Assembly (NCBI RefSeq): GCF_014639075.1
Contig: NZ_BMFS01000011.1
Coordinates: forward strand, 42,568 to 106,567
Length of the DNA: 64,000 nt
Direction of reading: 5' to 3'
Origin: Glycocaulis albus
GTDB lineage: Bacteria > Pseudomonadota > Alphaproteobacteria > Caulobacterales > Maricaulaceae
The stretch's first letter is position 1. Every line of letters begins with the position of its first letter. The translations under genes and the position numbers were made by a program. Of this stretch, positions 34,483 through 44,535 are shown one piece after another. A model generated the notes under the pieces. The model did no database searches. It was given only the letters and a program-made list of their open reading frames with translations, and was not told the origin of the DNA.

Positions 34483-35154
34483 TCAGGCCGCTTGTGCCTT
34501 GGCCTGCGGCGCAAGAAGGGCAATGTATTCAATGCGCTCTTCTTCGGCATGCGCCTCCACACGCCCGCCATGCTCGCGCGCCACCAGCCCGGCATAGTAA
34601 GGCTGGATGGAGCGGCCATCATAACCGTCCTCGCCGGCGCGCCCGGCCAGCGCCTCAATATAGGCCGGATCGATGCGTGCACGCGGCCCGGCAGCCACCA
34701 CGCGAAGCCGGCTGTCACCGCCCTCGCTGGCGCTGGCCTCAACCGTCACCGTGCCGCCGCGCGGTACATTGTCCACCGCCAGCCAGACCAGATTCAGCAG
34801 CACGCGCGCCGCCGGCTTGTCGAGGCCGGCTGCCTGCACCTTCCACACCAGATCCGGCTTGGCGCTGGCAAACATGGCCTCTGCCAGCCGTTTCAGCTCG
34901 CTGGTATCGATACTGCCCGGCCGCGATCCGCCTGCCCCGAAGGCCAGCCGCACATATTCCAGCTTGGCATGAGCCTGATTGGCGCCGGTGCGGATCAGCT
35001 CGATGGCGTCATCGCGCATGTCGGCGGCATTTTCATCGTCCAGCACAGACAGGGCCGCACCAAGCGCGGAGACCGGGCTGACAAGATCATGGCAGAGCCG
35101 GGCGCACAAAAGCGCGGCAAGCTCACTGGCGGAGGGTGTGTTTTGCGTGCTCAT
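34483..35154 (-). CDS. chpT: Histidine phosphotransferase ChpT
   Basis: The chosen product has 223 residues from ATG 35154; a start at 35208 is less likely. The N-terminal helix has LLCARLCHDLVSPVSALGAA with phospho-site His22 in the ChpT-type CHDLVSP context, followed by a degenerate, non-ATP-binding HATPase-like domain (VLLNLVWLAVDNVPRGG). In Caulobacter, ChpT moves phosphate from CckA to CtrA and CpdR. Its presence near ctrA, with sciP elsewhere in the window, gathers three parts of the circuit. It lies upstream of cheA with a 134-base gap, so co-expression with the che genes is unclear. Confidence 0.9.
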   Translation of the reverse strand: MSTQNTPSASELAALLCARLCHDLVSPVSALGAALSVLDDENAADMRDDAIELIRTGANQAHAKLEYVRLAFGAGGSRPGSIDTSELKRLAEAMFASAKPDLVWKVQAAGLDKPAARVLLNLVWLAVDNVPRGGTVTVEASASEGGDSRLRVVAAGPRARIDPAYIEALAGRAGEDGYDGRSIQPYYAGLVAREHGGRVEAHAEEERIEYIALLAPQAKAQAA

Positions 35155-35217
35155 GGGCGCAAGCATTAGCCGATTCTTGATCGCGAAAGGGTTAACGCGC
35201 GCAGGCAATTTCCGTCC

Positions 35218-35439
35218 CTAAGGCTCGCGGTCATCCTCGTCATAGCCGCGCCGCGAGGAGAAGAAGACCAGCGCCATCAGGCCTGCGCCGACCACGAATG
35301 TGAGCACCGCCCCGATCACCAGCGCGGCCCAGCCATGCCCGCCGACCGTATTGTCCATGCTCATCCACAGGCGCGCGGACAGCGCTATCGCGCCGATGAG
35401 CATGGCGCCGAGAACGCCAATCAGAAGCCAGGTTTTCAT
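35218..35439 (-). CDS. Small two-helix membrane protein
   Basis: I do not recognise this 73-residue protein. It has two hydrophobic segments, about residues 4-22 (WLLIGVLGAMLIGAIALSA) and 38-61 (WAALVIGAVLTFVVGAGLMA), a short loop between, and an acidic C-terminal tail DEDDREP. ATG 35439 has an AAGGA site about seven bases upstream (read on the minus strand). It lies 63 bases upstream of chpT on the same strand. Composition is typical of the region. Confidence 0.65.
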   Translation of the reverse strand: MKTWLLIGVLGAMLIGAIALSARLWMSMDNTVGGHGWAALVIGAVLTFVVGAGLMALVFFSSRRGYDEDDREP

Positions 35440-35682
35440 GATGGTCCTTTCGGCGCCGCGGACACAGGTGCATAACGCAGTTTATGGTTAAGGGAGACAT
35501 TAACCCTGCCCGTGGCACACATCACCCCTTGGCAAGACGATTCGACCTTGCCACTGTGTGTGCCGCTCCGGCACGGTCCGGGGAAGATGACAGCATGTCA
35601 CGGGGGGTGATGTTGGCCTGCATCTTGCCTTGCTGGACTGGCGGCTGATGAACAACCGCGCGGGAAGAGGGAAATAATACGC

Positions 35683-37161
35683 ATGTCCGGTTTTGACGTC
35701 CGCCTCGCTGACGCCCACCGCTCTCGTGCGCTGGTTTTCTTTGCCACGCTGACCATGGCTCTGCTGCTCGTAGCCGCGATCCTGATCAGCCGGACCATGG
35801 CCGGCACATCGGCCTCCGCTGCCGCGCCCGAACATGACGCCCTTGATCCCGTCGGCAGCGCCCTGATGGCCGAGGCCGCCGAAGCCGCTCCGTCCCTCGA
35901 CGACATGGTGATGGCCGAGCATGCGGTATTCGCCAATTGCATTGACTGCCCTGTCCTGATGGCCGCCGAGGTGACGGTGCGTTCGGGCCAGACCTTTGCC
36001 AGCGTGCTCGCCGAAGCCGGTGCCAGCCGCATCGATGCGGCCCGCGCCATTGCCGCGCTGGACCCGATCTACCCGGCCCGCTCGCTGCGCGCGGGACAGG
36101 CCCTGAACCTCTTTTTTGAACGCGACCCGCTGCAACGCGCCTCTGCCGATGAGGAAAGCGGGCTGACGCTGACCGGCATCTCCTTCCGCCCCGACCAGGA
36201 GCGCACCCTGACCGTGGCGCGCACTGCCGATGGCCAGTACCGCACGCGCGAAGCCGTGATGACGCTGGAGCGCGAAGTGGTACGCGCCCGCGGCGAGATT
36301 TCCTCCAGCCTCTACGCGGCCGCGCTCAATGCCGGCGCGACCGACCGTATCGTTACCGACATGGCGCTGGTGCTCGGCCACGCGGTCGACTTCCGCACCA
36401 TCCGCTATGGCGACACGTTCGACATCGTGTTCGAGCGCTACACCAACCGCGCGGGCGAGGTGATCCGCACCGGCCGCATCCTCTACATGACCTTCGAGGG
36501 GCGCGGGCGTCCGCTGGAATATTTCCGCTACGAGGCCCCGGACGGCGATATCGGATACTACACCGCCGAGGGCGAAAGCGCCGCGCGCCTGCTGATGAAA
36601 ATGCCGATCAACGGTGCACGCATTTCCAGCCAGTTCGGCATGCGCTTCCACCCGATCCGCCGCACCAACCGCCCTCATAACGGCACGGACTTTGCCGCCC
36701 CGACGGGGACGCCCATCTACGCTGCCGGCAATGGCACGGTGGAGCGTGCGGACTGGTTCGGCACGTTCGGCAACTATATCCGCATCCGCCACTCCAACGG
36801 CTATCAGACCGCCTATGCACACCTCAATTCCATCGCGCGCGGCGTGCGTGCGGGCACGCGGGTCACGCAAGGCCAGACCATCGGCTATGTCGGCACGACC
36901 GGCGCATCCACCGGTCCGCACCTGCACTATGAAGTCCATCTCAATGGCCGTCCGATGAACCCGATGAGCCTTGATCTGCCGACGGGCCGCCGCCTCGAAG
37001 CGGGTGAGCTCTCCATCTTCAATGCCGAGCGTGACCGCATCATCGCCCTGCGCGACCAGGCCATGCCTGCGGTGGAAGAGGAGCCCCGCGCCACGCTGGT
37101 TGCCGAGCGCCGCGAGGAGCGCCGTGCCAGCGCGGGGTCCGGAGCCAGCGCCCGTCCGTAA
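35683..37161 (+). CDS. M23-family peptidoglycan endopeptidase
   Basis: The protein has 492 residues: an N-terminal membrane anchor (residues 16-40, ALVFFATLTMALLLVAAILI), a periplasmic middle region with an OapA/SPOR-like regulatory part, and a C-terminal LytM/M23 domain. Zinc ligands are visible as His332 and Asp336 in HNGTD and His415 in HLHYEVH, with His413 as the catalytic partner. No degenerate active-site residue is seen, so an active DD-endopeptidase is expected instead of an EnvC-like activator. It acts on cell-wall crosslinks in growth or division. It converges with ubiG. Confidence 0.88.
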   Translation: MSGFDVRLADAHRSRALVFFATLTMALLLVAAILISRTMAGTSASAAAPEHDALDPVGSALMAEAAEAAPSLDDMVMAEHAVFANCIDCPVLMAAEVTVRSGQTFASVLAEAGASRIDAARAIAALDPIYPARSLRAGQALNLFFERDPLQRASADEESGLTLTGISFRPDQERTLTVARTADGQYRTREAVMTLEREVVRARGEISSSLYAAALNAGATDRIVTDMALVLGHAVDFRTIRYGDTFDIVFERYTNRAGEVIRTGRILYMTFEGRGRPLEYFRYEAPDGDIGYYTAEGESAARLLMKMPINGARISSQFGMRFHPIRRTNRPHNGTDFAAPTGTPIYAAGNGTVERADWFGTFGNYIRIRHSNGYQTAYAHLNSIARGVRAGTRVTQGQTIGYVGTTGASTGPHLHYEVHLNGRPMNPMSLDLPTGRRLEAGELSIFNAERDRIIALRDQAMPAVEEEPRATLVAERREERRASAGSGASARP

Positions 37162-37178
37162 GGCGCGGCCGGCCTGCC

Positions 37179-37937
37179 CTATTTCGTGGCGGCCATCAGA
37201 TAGTTCACGCCAGCGTCCGAGCTGATGAAGAAGCTGTCCTTGAGCGGATTATAGCTCACGCCGACCGGTGTTTCGGGCGTCAGGCCCGCCGCTTTCAGCG
37301 CGCCCTCCACCTCTTCGGGCTTTACCAGCTTTGCAAAGCGGTGCGTGCCGCGCGGCAGCCAGCCCAGCACGTATTCCACGCCGAATATCGCCGTCACGAA
37401 GGCGCGGCTGGTGCGGTTGATCGTGCCGACAATCATCACCCCGCCGGGCTTTACCAGCGCGGCGCAATCGGTGAGGAACTGCGCCGGATCGGCGACATGC
37501 TCGACCACTTCCAGATTGAGCACGACATCAAACCGGCCGGGCCCTTCGGCCTCCAGCAATTGCTCTGCCGTGCCGTGACGGTAATCGATCTTGAGGCCCG
37601 CCTCACGCGCATGCACAAGAGCGGTCTTGATATTGGGCTCGGCGGCATCAACGCCGGTAACCTTCGCGCCCAGACGCGCCATCGGTTCTGACACCAGCCC
37701 GCCGCCACAGCCAATATCAAGAAGCTCCAGCCCCTCCAGAGGCTCGCGCCCCTCCCGGCCGAAATGGGCGCTCAGCCGTTCGCGTATCCAGGAAAGGCGC
37801 GCCGGGTTGAACTTGTGCAACGGTGCAAATTTGGATTTGGGATCCCACCACTCGGCAGCCATGCGCGAAAACTTCTCCACCTCCGCCGGATCGATGGACG
37901 GGCTGGAGAGGGTTTCAGGCGAGCTTGACTGGGCCAT
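37179..37937 (-). CDS. ubiG: Ubiquinone biosynthesis O-methyltransferase UbiG
   Basis: The 252-residue product is a class I SAM methyltransferase with [20 protein letters not shown] as the binding loop, plus UbiG-specific [19 protein letters not shown] at the start. It catalyses both O-methylation steps in ubiquinone synthesis in the cytoplasm. The start ATG 37937 is well placed and length is standard. lysC, a frequent neighbour of ubiG in alphaproteobacteria, lies 3.6 kb away. It ends 17 bases from the convergent M23 peptidase gene. Confidence 0.95.
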   Translation of the reverse strand: MAQSSSPETLSSPSIDPAEVEKFSRMAAEWWDPKSKFAPLHKFNPARLSWIRERLSAHFGREGREPLEGLELLDIGCGGGLVSEPMARLGAKVTGVDAAEPNIKTALVHAREAGLKIDYRHGTAEQLLEAEGPGRFDVVLNLEVVEHVADPAQFLTDCAALVKPGGVMIVGTINRTSRAFVTAIFGVEYVLGWLPRGTHRFAKLVKPEEVEGALKAAGLTPETPVGVSYNPLKDSFFISSDAGVNYLMAATK

Positions 37938-38131
37938 GGAAAATCCTGCGGTACGGGAAAATGGATCGCGCAGGCCAATATACGGCGGCGAGCGCCCGCG
38001 TTAAGGGCGGTGAGTGAGGTAAATTGCCGCCGTCTGAAATCCCGGCCAAGCGTAGCGCAGAGCCGGGACCTCGGTCAGTTCGGGTCAGCTAGAGGCCCCG
38101 GATCGCTTCGCGTCCGGGGTTTCAGTAAGAC

Positions 38132-38977
38132 CTACCGGCCTGCGCTGGCGCCGCTTGCTGATGCGCCTTCGGCACGCGCGGCGCGCCAGTTGCGTACGAA
38201 ATTGTCCATGGCGAGCGATTCAAGGATCTGGCCGGAATTGCCCAGCACGCCGATATCCTGCGCGCCCGAGCGAACTCGCACCGCGCCGGCATCGGTGGCA
38301 GAGACTTCCAGCCCGGCCTCGTCCGGCGCCCGCCATGAGGCGCCAGCCTCCATCTCGCGCGCGAACAGCACCCGGCCAGACCCGTCGCGCACTTCCAGCG
38401 TCACGGGCGAGATTGCGGTGAAAACCAGTGCCTCGGGGGCGGTGGCGCTCGGCAGGCCTGCCCATATCTGGGCAGGGTCGGGCGCGCGGCTGGATTCCAC
38501 GACCGGGCGCGGTGTTGCCAGCAGGGTGGCGGCATCGGGCGCCTCGGCAAAGGCGCCGGTGCGGGTGATGTGGACGCCATACCAGCTGGTGGCAGCCAGA
38601 ACGCTGCCCAGAATGACAATTGCGCCGATCACGCCCTTGGGCAGCTTGAACTCGCGCTTTTTCTTCGGCGCCGTCGGCTGGGCACGGCCGGTATCGCACT
38701 CGACCTCCAGCTTGAACTGCTCCACCGTTTCGGTGACGTTCAGCTCCAGAAAGCCCGCATAGGCGCGCAGATAGCCGATCGTGTAGGCGCGCGAGGGCAG
38801 GCCGCGCGGGTCCATGGCTTCCAGGGCTTCGAGATAATCACGTTTGATGCGTGTGCGGGCGGCGGCAGAATCCAGCGTCCAGCCATGTTTCAGACGCGCC
38901 TGGCGCAAGGTGTCGCCTATGCTCGCGGGGCCGCACGGGGCCACCGGGGCATTGGCAAAGACGGCATCCATGGGCAC
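38132..38977 (-). CDS. RodZ-like protein (HTH_25 and DUF4115)
   Basis: The 281-residue product has a cytoplasmic helix-turn-helix of the HTH_25 type (residues about 15-85, SIGDTLRQARLKHGWTLDSAA), a basic linker KKKREFKLPKG, one membrane helix (GVIGAIVILGSVLAATSWYG), and a periplasmic DUF4115 beta domain with SPVTLEVRDGSGRVLFAREM. This is the layout of RodZ-type cell-shape proteins linked to MreB. GTG 38977 is seven bases after AGGAAG; ATG 38971 and longer starts at 39016 and 39055 are possible. The true RodZ role is inferred from architecture. Confidence 0.82.
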   Translation of the reverse strand: MPMDAVFANAPVAPCGPASIGDTLRQARLKHGWTLDSAAARTRIKRDYLEALEAMDPRGLPSRAYTIGYLRAYAGFLELNVTETVEQFKLEVECDTGRAQPTAPKKKREFKLPKGVIGAIVILGSVLAATSWYGVHITRTGAFAEAPDAATLLATPRPVVESSRAPDPAQIWAGLPSATAPEALVFTAISPVTLEVRDGSGRVLFAREMEAGASWRAPDEAGLEVSATDAGAVRVRSGAQDIGVLGNSGQILESLAMDNFVRNWRAARAEGASASGASAGR

Positions 38978-39112
38978 GTACTGACTTCCTGCTACCTGAC
39001 CGGCCAGCTTTTGCATCACAATCCAAACCGCCTTGCGACGGCTTCCCCTCACCACTCGCGCCGGTCCAGATCACTTGGTGTGACTTTTTGATCCCAGCGC
39101 AAGCAGATTAAA

Positions 39113-41440
39113 TCAAAATGCAGCACGGTTATCAACAAGTCGTGAAGAAATTCCGGCTTCTTGTGCAGCGCCGATCAGCTTTTGTCTCAAGGATTTATCC
39201 GTATCGGGACGCTTTGTGGCCATTTCTCCTGCAAGCCAGGTGCCAAGGCGGCCTGCATCGCACTCGGCCAGCGCGGCCTTGACCGGCCCGACACTGCCCG
39301 CCGACATGGATAATCGCCGGTAACCAAGCCCCGCGAGAACACAGGCTTCCAGCGGCCTGCCGGCCATCTCCCCGCACACGGAAACCGGCTTGCCGGCCGC
39401 GTCGCAGGCCTCGCGCACTGATTTGAGCAGGGCAAGCGGTGCCGGGTTCAGCACGTCATAGCGCTGGGCGACCTGCGGGTTCTGCCGGTCGGCGGCGAAG
39501 AAATACTGCATCAGATCGTTCGCGCCGACGGCGGCAAAATCACACAAGTCCAGGAACGGTTCGGGCGCGAAGGCGACCGCGGGCGTCTCGATCATCAGCC
39601 CCGTTTCCACGCGCTCGGGCACACCGTGCCCGTGGCGCCGGGCCAGCTCCAGCTCGGTATGAAGCAGATCACGCGCGCGCTGCAGCTCGCCAATATCGGC
39701 CACCATGGGGAAGAGGACTTTCAGCACCTGACCGGCACTGGCTCTCACCAGCGCGCGCAGCTGGTAGCGGGTCAGCGCGGGCCGGTCGAGCCCCATGCGG
39801 AGCGCGCGCCACCCCAGTGCCGGGTTGGGCTCGCGCAGCTCCGGAATGAAGCGCGTTACCTTGTCTCCGCCCAGATCCAGCGTGCGGAACACGACCGGCT
39901 TGCCTCCGGCGGCCTTCAGCACCGCCCTGTACATCTCGATCTGCGCGGACACGCGCGGCAAGGTGTGCGAGATCATGAACTGAAACTCGGTGCGGAACAG
40001 GCCGACCCCGGCCGCACCCGTTTCCTCCAGACGCGGCAACTCGATCAGCAGGCCCGCATTCATCGACAATTCCATGGGCACGCCATCGGCCGTAACGGCC
40101 GGCTCGTCGCGCCGCGCGGCGTAGGCCTGGCTCGCCTTGGACAGGCCTTCCATGCGCTCGGCATAGGCGGTCAGCACCTCATCGCCCGGGCGCACGTGCA
40201 ACACGCCGAACTCGCCATCAATGATCAGCGTGTCGCCGTCCTCAACCCGGTCGAGCGCACCTTCCACCTGCCCCACCATGGGTATGCCCAGCGCCTTGGC
40301 AACGATGGCGGCATGGCTGGTGGCGGAGCCTTCCTCGGTGGCAAGACCAGCCAGGCGCGAGCGGTCCAGCTCCATCAGCTCGGCTGGCCCTATCGAACGG
40401 GCGACCAGAATGGCATTGGGCGGCAGCTCGGCCAGCGCACGCACCGCATCCGGCCCCGCCAGATGCCGCAGCAGCCGGTTGGCGAGGTCTTCGAGATCAT
40501 GCAGGCGTTCGCGGAAATGCGCCTCGCGGGCCTTCATCAGCCGGGCGCGGTGGGCGTTGCGCACCCGTTCCACGGCGGCCTCTGCCGTCAGGCCGGAGCG
40601 CACGGCCTCTCGCAGCTGGCCGGTCCAGCCCCGGTCATGGGCGAACATGCGGTAGGCGTCGAGCACATCGCGCGACGGCGTCCCGATGGGCGCGCGCCCC
40701 GATTCCAGCAATTCATCGAGCCCGCGCCGCAGATCGGCCACGGCCGCATCAAGGCGGACCTCCTCGGCCTCGGCATCCTCGGCGATCATGCGCGCGGGCG
40801 CGACATGCGGTTCGTGAATGACCGCCACACCCATCGCGATGCCGGGCGCCAGTGCTGCACCGGCATAGCGCTCAGGCCCCGATGCGCGCAGCTCGAGATC
40901 AGAGAAGGCTTCTGCCCGGATGAGCTCGCCCGACGCCACGATCTCTGCCAGCAGCATGGCGACCGTCTGCAGCGTCTCGATTTCCTCTTCCGTGCTGGGC
41001 CGCACAGCCATGGTCTGGGCGGTGAGAACGCCAACAAGGCGCCCCCCGCGCAGCACAGGCACACCGACAAAGCTCTTGAACGGCTCCTCGCCGGTTTCCG
41101 GCTTGTAGGCAAAGCGCGGATGGGCCGGCGCGTCTTCCACCGATACCGGCCGCGCGCGCTGGGCAACCAGGCCGACAAGCCCCTCATCGCGCGCCAGGCG
41201 CAAGGTGTGTACCGCCTCGGCCTTCAGCCCGTGTGTCGCCGACAGTTCCAGCGCGCCGCTGGGCAGGACCAGATAGATCGAGCACACATCAGAGCCGGTT
41301 TCCTCGGCGATGATGCGCGTCAGCCGGTCGAGGCGCGCCTGCGCCTGATCCTGCTCGGCCATGAGATCGCGGATGCGCTGCAAGAGGCGGCGCGGGCCGC
41401 GCAGGCCTGTCCTGTCCAGCATGGGCGTTTCGGGCGTCAT
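39113..41440 (-). CDS. ptsP: Phosphoenolpyruvate-protein phosphotransferase PtsP (enzyme I-Ntr)
   Basis: The protein has 775 residues. An N-terminal GAF domain occupies about 20-165, followed by enzyme I domains: the phospho-His swivel with GSATSHAAIVAKALGIPMVG and a C-terminal PEP-binding barrel with GLFRTEFQFM and VGANDLMQYFFAADR. The GAF domain marks it as PtsP of the nitrogen PTS, which feeds phosphate to NPr/HPr and EIIA-Ntr for regulation instead of sugar uptake. It lies 80 bases downstream of lysC, a common alphaproteobacterial neighbour. Confidence 0.94.
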   Translation of the reverse strand: MTPETPMLDRTGLRGPRRLLQRIRDLMAEQDQAQARLDRLTRIIAEETGSDVCSIYLVLPSGALELSATHGLKAEAVHTLRLARDEGLVGLVAQRARPVSVEDAPAHPRFAYKPETGEEPFKSFVGVPVLRGGRLVGVLTAQTMAVRPSTEEEIETLQTVAMLLAEIVASGELIRAEAFSDLELRASGPERYAGAALAPGIAMGVAVIHEPHVAPARMIAEDAEAEEVRLDAAVADLRRGLDELLESGRAPIGTPSRDVLDAYRMFAHDRGWTGQLREAVRSGLTAEAAVERVRNAHRARLMKAREAHFRERLHDLEDLANRLLRHLAGPDAVRALAELPPNAILVARSIGPAELMELDRSRLAGLATEEGSATSHAAIVAKALGIPMVGQVEGALDRVEDGDTLIIDGEFGVLHVRPGDEVLTAYAERMEGLSKASQAYAARRDEPAVTADGVPMELSMNAGLLIELPRLEETGAAGVGLFRTEFQFMISHTLPRVSAQIEMYRAVLKAAGGKPVVFRTLDLGGDKVTRFIPELREPNPALGWRALRMGLDRPALTRYQLRALVRASAGQVLKVLFPMVADIGELQRARDLLHTELELARRHGHGVPERVETGLMIETPAVAFAPEPFLDLCDFAAVGANDLMQYFFAADRQNPQVAQRYDVLNPAPLALLKSVREACDAAGKPVSVCGEMAGRPLEACVLAGLGYRRLSMSAGSVGPVKAALAECDAGRLGTWLAGEMATKRPDTDKSLRQKLIGAAQEAGISSRLVDNRAAF

Positions 41441-41520
41441 TTTGCTAGCAATCCATCCCGTGGCTGCGGGCGGGCAATGTCAGATATCGCGCGGGGCAGT
41501 GACCCCTTTCGGCGGCGGCG

Positions 41521-42726
41521 TCAAGCCTCGTCCAGCCGATAGGCTGCATGAAGGGCGCGCACGGCCCGTTCCAGCGCATCTTCGTTCACGAGTGCTGAAA
41601 TCTTGATCTCGGAGGTGGCCAGCATGCGCACGTCTATCGCCTCGGCTTCCAGCACACCATAAAGCGTGCGCGCCACGTCCGCACGGCCGCGAAGGCCCGT
41701 GCCGACGACCGACACCTTGGCCAGCCCCACTTCAGAGCTCAGCCCGTCACGCCCGGAAAGCGCGTGCAGCGCGGCACGCAGATCGCGGCCCTCGACGGAA
41801 AACTCCAGATTGGACCCGCCAGCGCGCGCCCGCCCCTGCACGATCATGTCGACATGCACGCCGGCCTCCGCCAGCGCCGCAAACACGCCGCCCGGGCCGC
41901 TGGCGCTGCTCTCTATGCCCGGCACGGCGATGCGTGCCTGGGCGCGTGCATAGGCTATGCCGGAGACGACGCGGCGCTCGGCCAGCGCATTCTCGCTCAG
42001 CACTTCGGTGCCGGCACTCTGCCCCGGCGCGGCAAAGCTGGATTTCACCCGCATCGCTACGCCCTTGGCCTTGGCATATTCCACCGAGCGGGTCTGCAGC
42101 ACTTTTGCGCCCATCGCGGCCAGTTCCAGCATCTCGTCATGGGAGATTCGCTCCAGCCGCGTGGCCTTCGGCTCAATGCGCGGATCGGTGGTGAACACAC
42201 CGTCGACATCGGTGTAGATGTCACAATCGGCGCCCAGCGCCGCCGCAATCGCCGCCGCCGAGAGGTCGGTGCCACCGCGCCCCAGCGTGACGAGGCGGCC
42301 TTGCGCATCCACGCCCTGATACCCGGCGACGACCGGGATGACCCCGCCGGTGAGCAGGCCTTCCAGTACCTCGCCATCAATCCCGGTAATACGCGCTGAC
42401 CCCGGCACGCCGTCCACCTCTATCGGCAATTGCCAGGCGAGGACGGAGCGCGCCTTCAGGCCCAATTGTTTCAGCGCCAGCGCCATCAGCGCGGCTGCCG
42501 CCTGTTCGCCCGCGGCCAGCACCGTATCGGTCTCGATCTCGCCCAGCCCCCCGCCGAGCGCCTGCGCATGGGCGAGATAGCGGTCGGTCTCGCCCGCCAT
42601 CGCGGAGACGACAACCGCGACCTGATGCCCCTTGGCGGCCTCAGCCGCCACGATAGAGGCCGAATGGGCAATCCGTTCGGGACTGCCCATCGAGGTGCCG
42701 CCAAATTTCAGGACCAGACGTGTCAT
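41521..42726 (-). CDS. lysC: Aspartate kinase LysC
   Basis: The product has 401 residues: an amino-acid kinase domain with the N-terminal KFGGTSMGSPERI motif and GRGGTDLSAAAIAAALGADC, then tandem C-terminal ACT domains (about 265-400) for feedback control by lysine and threonine. It catalyses the first step of the aspartate pathway to Lys, Thr, Met and diaminopimelate. The size matches the monofunctional class. An AAGGA-type site (AAGGAAGGGGC on the minus strand) precedes the start. ptsP follows after 80 bases. Confidence 0.95.
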   Translation of the reverse strand: MTRLVLKFGGTSMGSPERIAHSASIVAAEAAKGHQVAVVVSAMAGETDRYLAHAQALGGGLGEIETDTVLAAGEQAAAALMALALKQLGLKARSVLAWQLPIEVDGVPGSARITGIDGEVLEGLLTGGVIPVVAGYQGVDAQGRLVTLGRGGTDLSAAAIAAALGADCDIYTDVDGVFTTDPRIEPKATRLERISHDEMLELAAMGAKVLQTRSVEYAKAKGVAMRVKSSFAAPGQSAGTEVLSENALAERRVVSGIAYARAQARIAVPGIESSASGPGGVFAALAEAGVHVDMIVQGRARAGGSNLEFSVEGRDLRAALHALSGRDGLSSEVGLAKVSVVGTGLRGRADVARTLYGVLEAEAIDVRMLATSEIKISALVNEDALERAVRALHAAYRLDEA

Positions 42727-42830
42727 CGCCCCTTCCTTTAGCAGGATTGGGGCGGCGGGGAAGCGGGGGAGTCCCCGACACCATCAGATTGTCATCACCC
42801 GCTTCATGCGGGTGATCCATGCCTCTTTTA

Positions 42831-42864
42831 GTTCCGCAACGCGGATGCGTTGCGATGTTCCGCG
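42831..42864. repeat. Dispersed palindromic repeat, family B
   Basis: GTTCCGCAACGCGGATGCGTTGCGATGTTCCGCG-type element. Compared with the copies at 25121 and 44415, the central GCATCC is inverted to GGATGC, which suggests loop inversion or opposite orientation. Confidence 0.7.
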
Positions 42865-43012
42865 AACCCCCGCCTAAGCGGGGGCAGGCAGTCGCGGGCG
42901 CGCGTTCGCGCTTTTCAGGCCGCTACGCGGCCTGTCTGATATCCCGCTTGCCTTTTCCACCGGGTCCCCGGCCTCCGAGCCGGGGTCCATGGCGTCTCAC
43001 CCAATCCGAATT

Positions 43013-43076
43013 TGCGTTTCACCGGCGAAAGCCGGTGCCCAGTCCTTCTGGATCCCGGCTTGCGCCGGGAAAACGC
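43013..43076. repeat. Dispersed palindromic repeat, family A
   Basis: GCGTTTCACCGGC-GAAA-GCCGGTGCCCAG followed by a CCCGGC/GCCGGG hairpin and AAAACGC, the full two-hairpin form. Confidence 0.8.
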
Positions 43077-43258
43077 CTGGATTGTGCATCTGTCTCGAGA
43101 CTTCCCATGGGTCCCCGATCAAGCCGGGGACCCCGGTCGAGAGGGCATCGGAAGAGCGTTGCCAGTCCGGGGATGGGCTGAGCATCAACAATATCCCCGC
43201 CTTCACCTCGTCACATCGCTCCTATATGTAGAGGCTGTACGCGAAGGAGTGGCATGTC

Positions 43259-44398
43259 ATGGCGGTCGAGGATCACACCAAGGTCAGGCCCTGGCGGGCG
43301 ATTGACCGGCGGGTCTCGCGCAAGATCCGCGTCGGCAATGTCGAGGTGGGCGGCGATGCGCCCATCTCCGTCCAGTCCATGACCAACACGCCCACATCCG
43401 ATGCCCGCGCGACGATCGACCAGATACGCGGCCTCGAAGAGGCGGGCGCGGACATTGTGCGCGTCTCCTGCCCCGATGAAGACTCAACGGCCGCCTTCCG
43501 CACCATCGCGCGCGAGGCACGCGTGCCGCTCGTGGCCGACATTCACTTCCACTACAAGCGCGGCATTGAAGCGGCAGAGGCCGGCGCGGCCTGCCTGCGC
43601 ATCAATCCGGGCAATATAGGCTCCATGGACCGCGTGAAAGACGTGGTGTCGGCGGCGCGCAATAATGGCTGCTCGATCCGTATCGGGGTGAATGCCGGTT
43701 CGCTGGAGCGTGAACTGCTGGAAAAGTATGGCGAGCCCTGCCCCGACGCGATGGTGGAAAGCGCCCTGAACCACGCCCGCATTCTCGATGATCTGGGCTT
43801 TCACGAATACAAGATTTCGGTGAAGGCCTCCGACCTCTTCCTCACCGTTGCCGCCTACCAGATGCTGGCCGAGGCCACCGACGCGCCCTTGCATCTGGGC
43901 GTCACTGAAGCGGGCGGGCTTCGCTCCGGCACCATCAAGTCGGCCATAGGCATGGGCTCGCTATTGTGGGCGGGGATTGGCGACACGATCCGCGTCTCGC
44001 TCTCGGCCGAACCTGTGGAGGAAATCCGCGCCGGCTATGACATGCTCAAAGCCCTGGGGCTGCGCACGCGCGGGGTGAACATCATTGCCTGCCCGTCCTG
44101 TGCCCGGCAGGGGTTTGACGTGATCCGCACGGTGGAAGCGCTGGAGGCGCGCCTCGCCCATATCTCCGAGCCGATTTCGCTTTCCATCATTGGCTGCGTG
44201 GTCAACGGCCCCGGCGAGGCGGCCTATACTGATCTCGGCTTCACCGGCGGCGGCAAGGGCGCGGGCATGCTCTATTTTGCCGGCCAGCAGACGGAAAAAG
44301 TCTCCAACGAGACCATGATCGAACGCATCGTTGCCGCGGTGGAAGACAAGGCCGCGAAAATGCGCGCGGATCGCGAAGCGCTGGCGGCGGCGGAATAG
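43259..44398 (+). CDS. ispG: 4-hydroxy-3-methylbut-2-enyl-diphosphate synthase IspG
   Basis: The 379-residue product matches IspG/GcpE. A TIM-barrel part carries [19 protein letters not shown] and [14 protein letters not shown]. The C-terminal part holds the 4Fe-4S ligands: Cys residues in [13 protein letters not shown] and [15 protein letters not shown]. It converts methylerythritol cyclodiphosphate to HMBPP in non-mevalonate isoprenoid synthesis. ATG 43259 follows GAAGGAG. The preceding and following gaps consist of repeats, so it appears to be a single-gene unit. Confidence 0.96.
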   Translation: MAVEDHTKVRPWRAIDRRVSRKIRVGNVEVGGDAPISVQSMTNTPTSDARATIDQIRGLEEAGADIVRVSCPDEDSTAAFRTIAREARVPLVADIHFHYKRGIEAAEAGAACLRINPGNIGSMDRVKDVVSAARNNGCSIRIGVNAGSLERELLEKYGEPCPDAMVESALNHARILDDLGFHEYKISVKASDLFLTVAAYQMLAEATDAPLHLGVTEAGGLRSGTIKSAIGMGSLLWAGIGDTIRVSLSAEPVEEIRAGYDMLKALGLRTRGVNIIACPSCARQGFDVIRTVEALEARLAHISEPISLSIIGCVVNGPGEAAYTDLGFTGGGKGAGMLYFAGQQTEKVSNETMIERIVAAVEDKAAKMRADREALAAAE

Positions 44399-44414
44399 AC
44401 GGGCTTGTTCTTTA

Positions 44415-44448
44415 GTTCCGCAACGCATCCGCGTTGCGATGTTCCGCC
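44415..44448. repeat. Dispersed palindromic repeat, family B
   Basis: GTTCCGCAACGCATCC followed by GCGTTGCGATGTTCCGCC; nearly identical to the element at 25121-25154. Confidence 0.75.
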
Positions 44449-44470
44449 GGGATCCAAGGACAACTGGTTG

Positions 44471-44535
44471 TGCGTTTCACCGGCGGAAGCCGGTGCCCAG
44501 TCCTTTCTGGGTCCCGGCCTGCGCCGGTGAAACGC
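44471..44535. repeat. Dispersed palindromic repeat, family A
   Basis: GCGTTTCACCGGC-GGAA-GCCGGTGCCCAG with a second hairpin ending GCCGGTGAAACGC. Confidence 0.8.

Larger units (their letters stand above)
42727..43258. other. Repeat-filled lysC-ispG intergenic region
   Basis: No gene is supported. From left to right it holds a family B palindrome (42831-42864), an AACGCGCG-rich stretch related to the CGAAAAG repeat (about 42890-42930), family C palindromes (about 42962-42991 and 43108-43143) and a family A repeat (43013-43076). A promoter for ispG should lie in the last 100 bases, but I could not define it. Confidence 0.65.

Noticed and set aside
35485..35510. TTAA-GGGAGACA-TTAA upstream of the small membrane protein as a CtrA box
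   Set aside because: The spacing is eight bases; at seven the second half becomes ATTA. It remains a weak possibility only.
39626..41542. Long plus-strand open frame opposite ptsP (638 codons)
   Set aside because: Antisense shadow of ptsP without domain evidence or a ribosome site.
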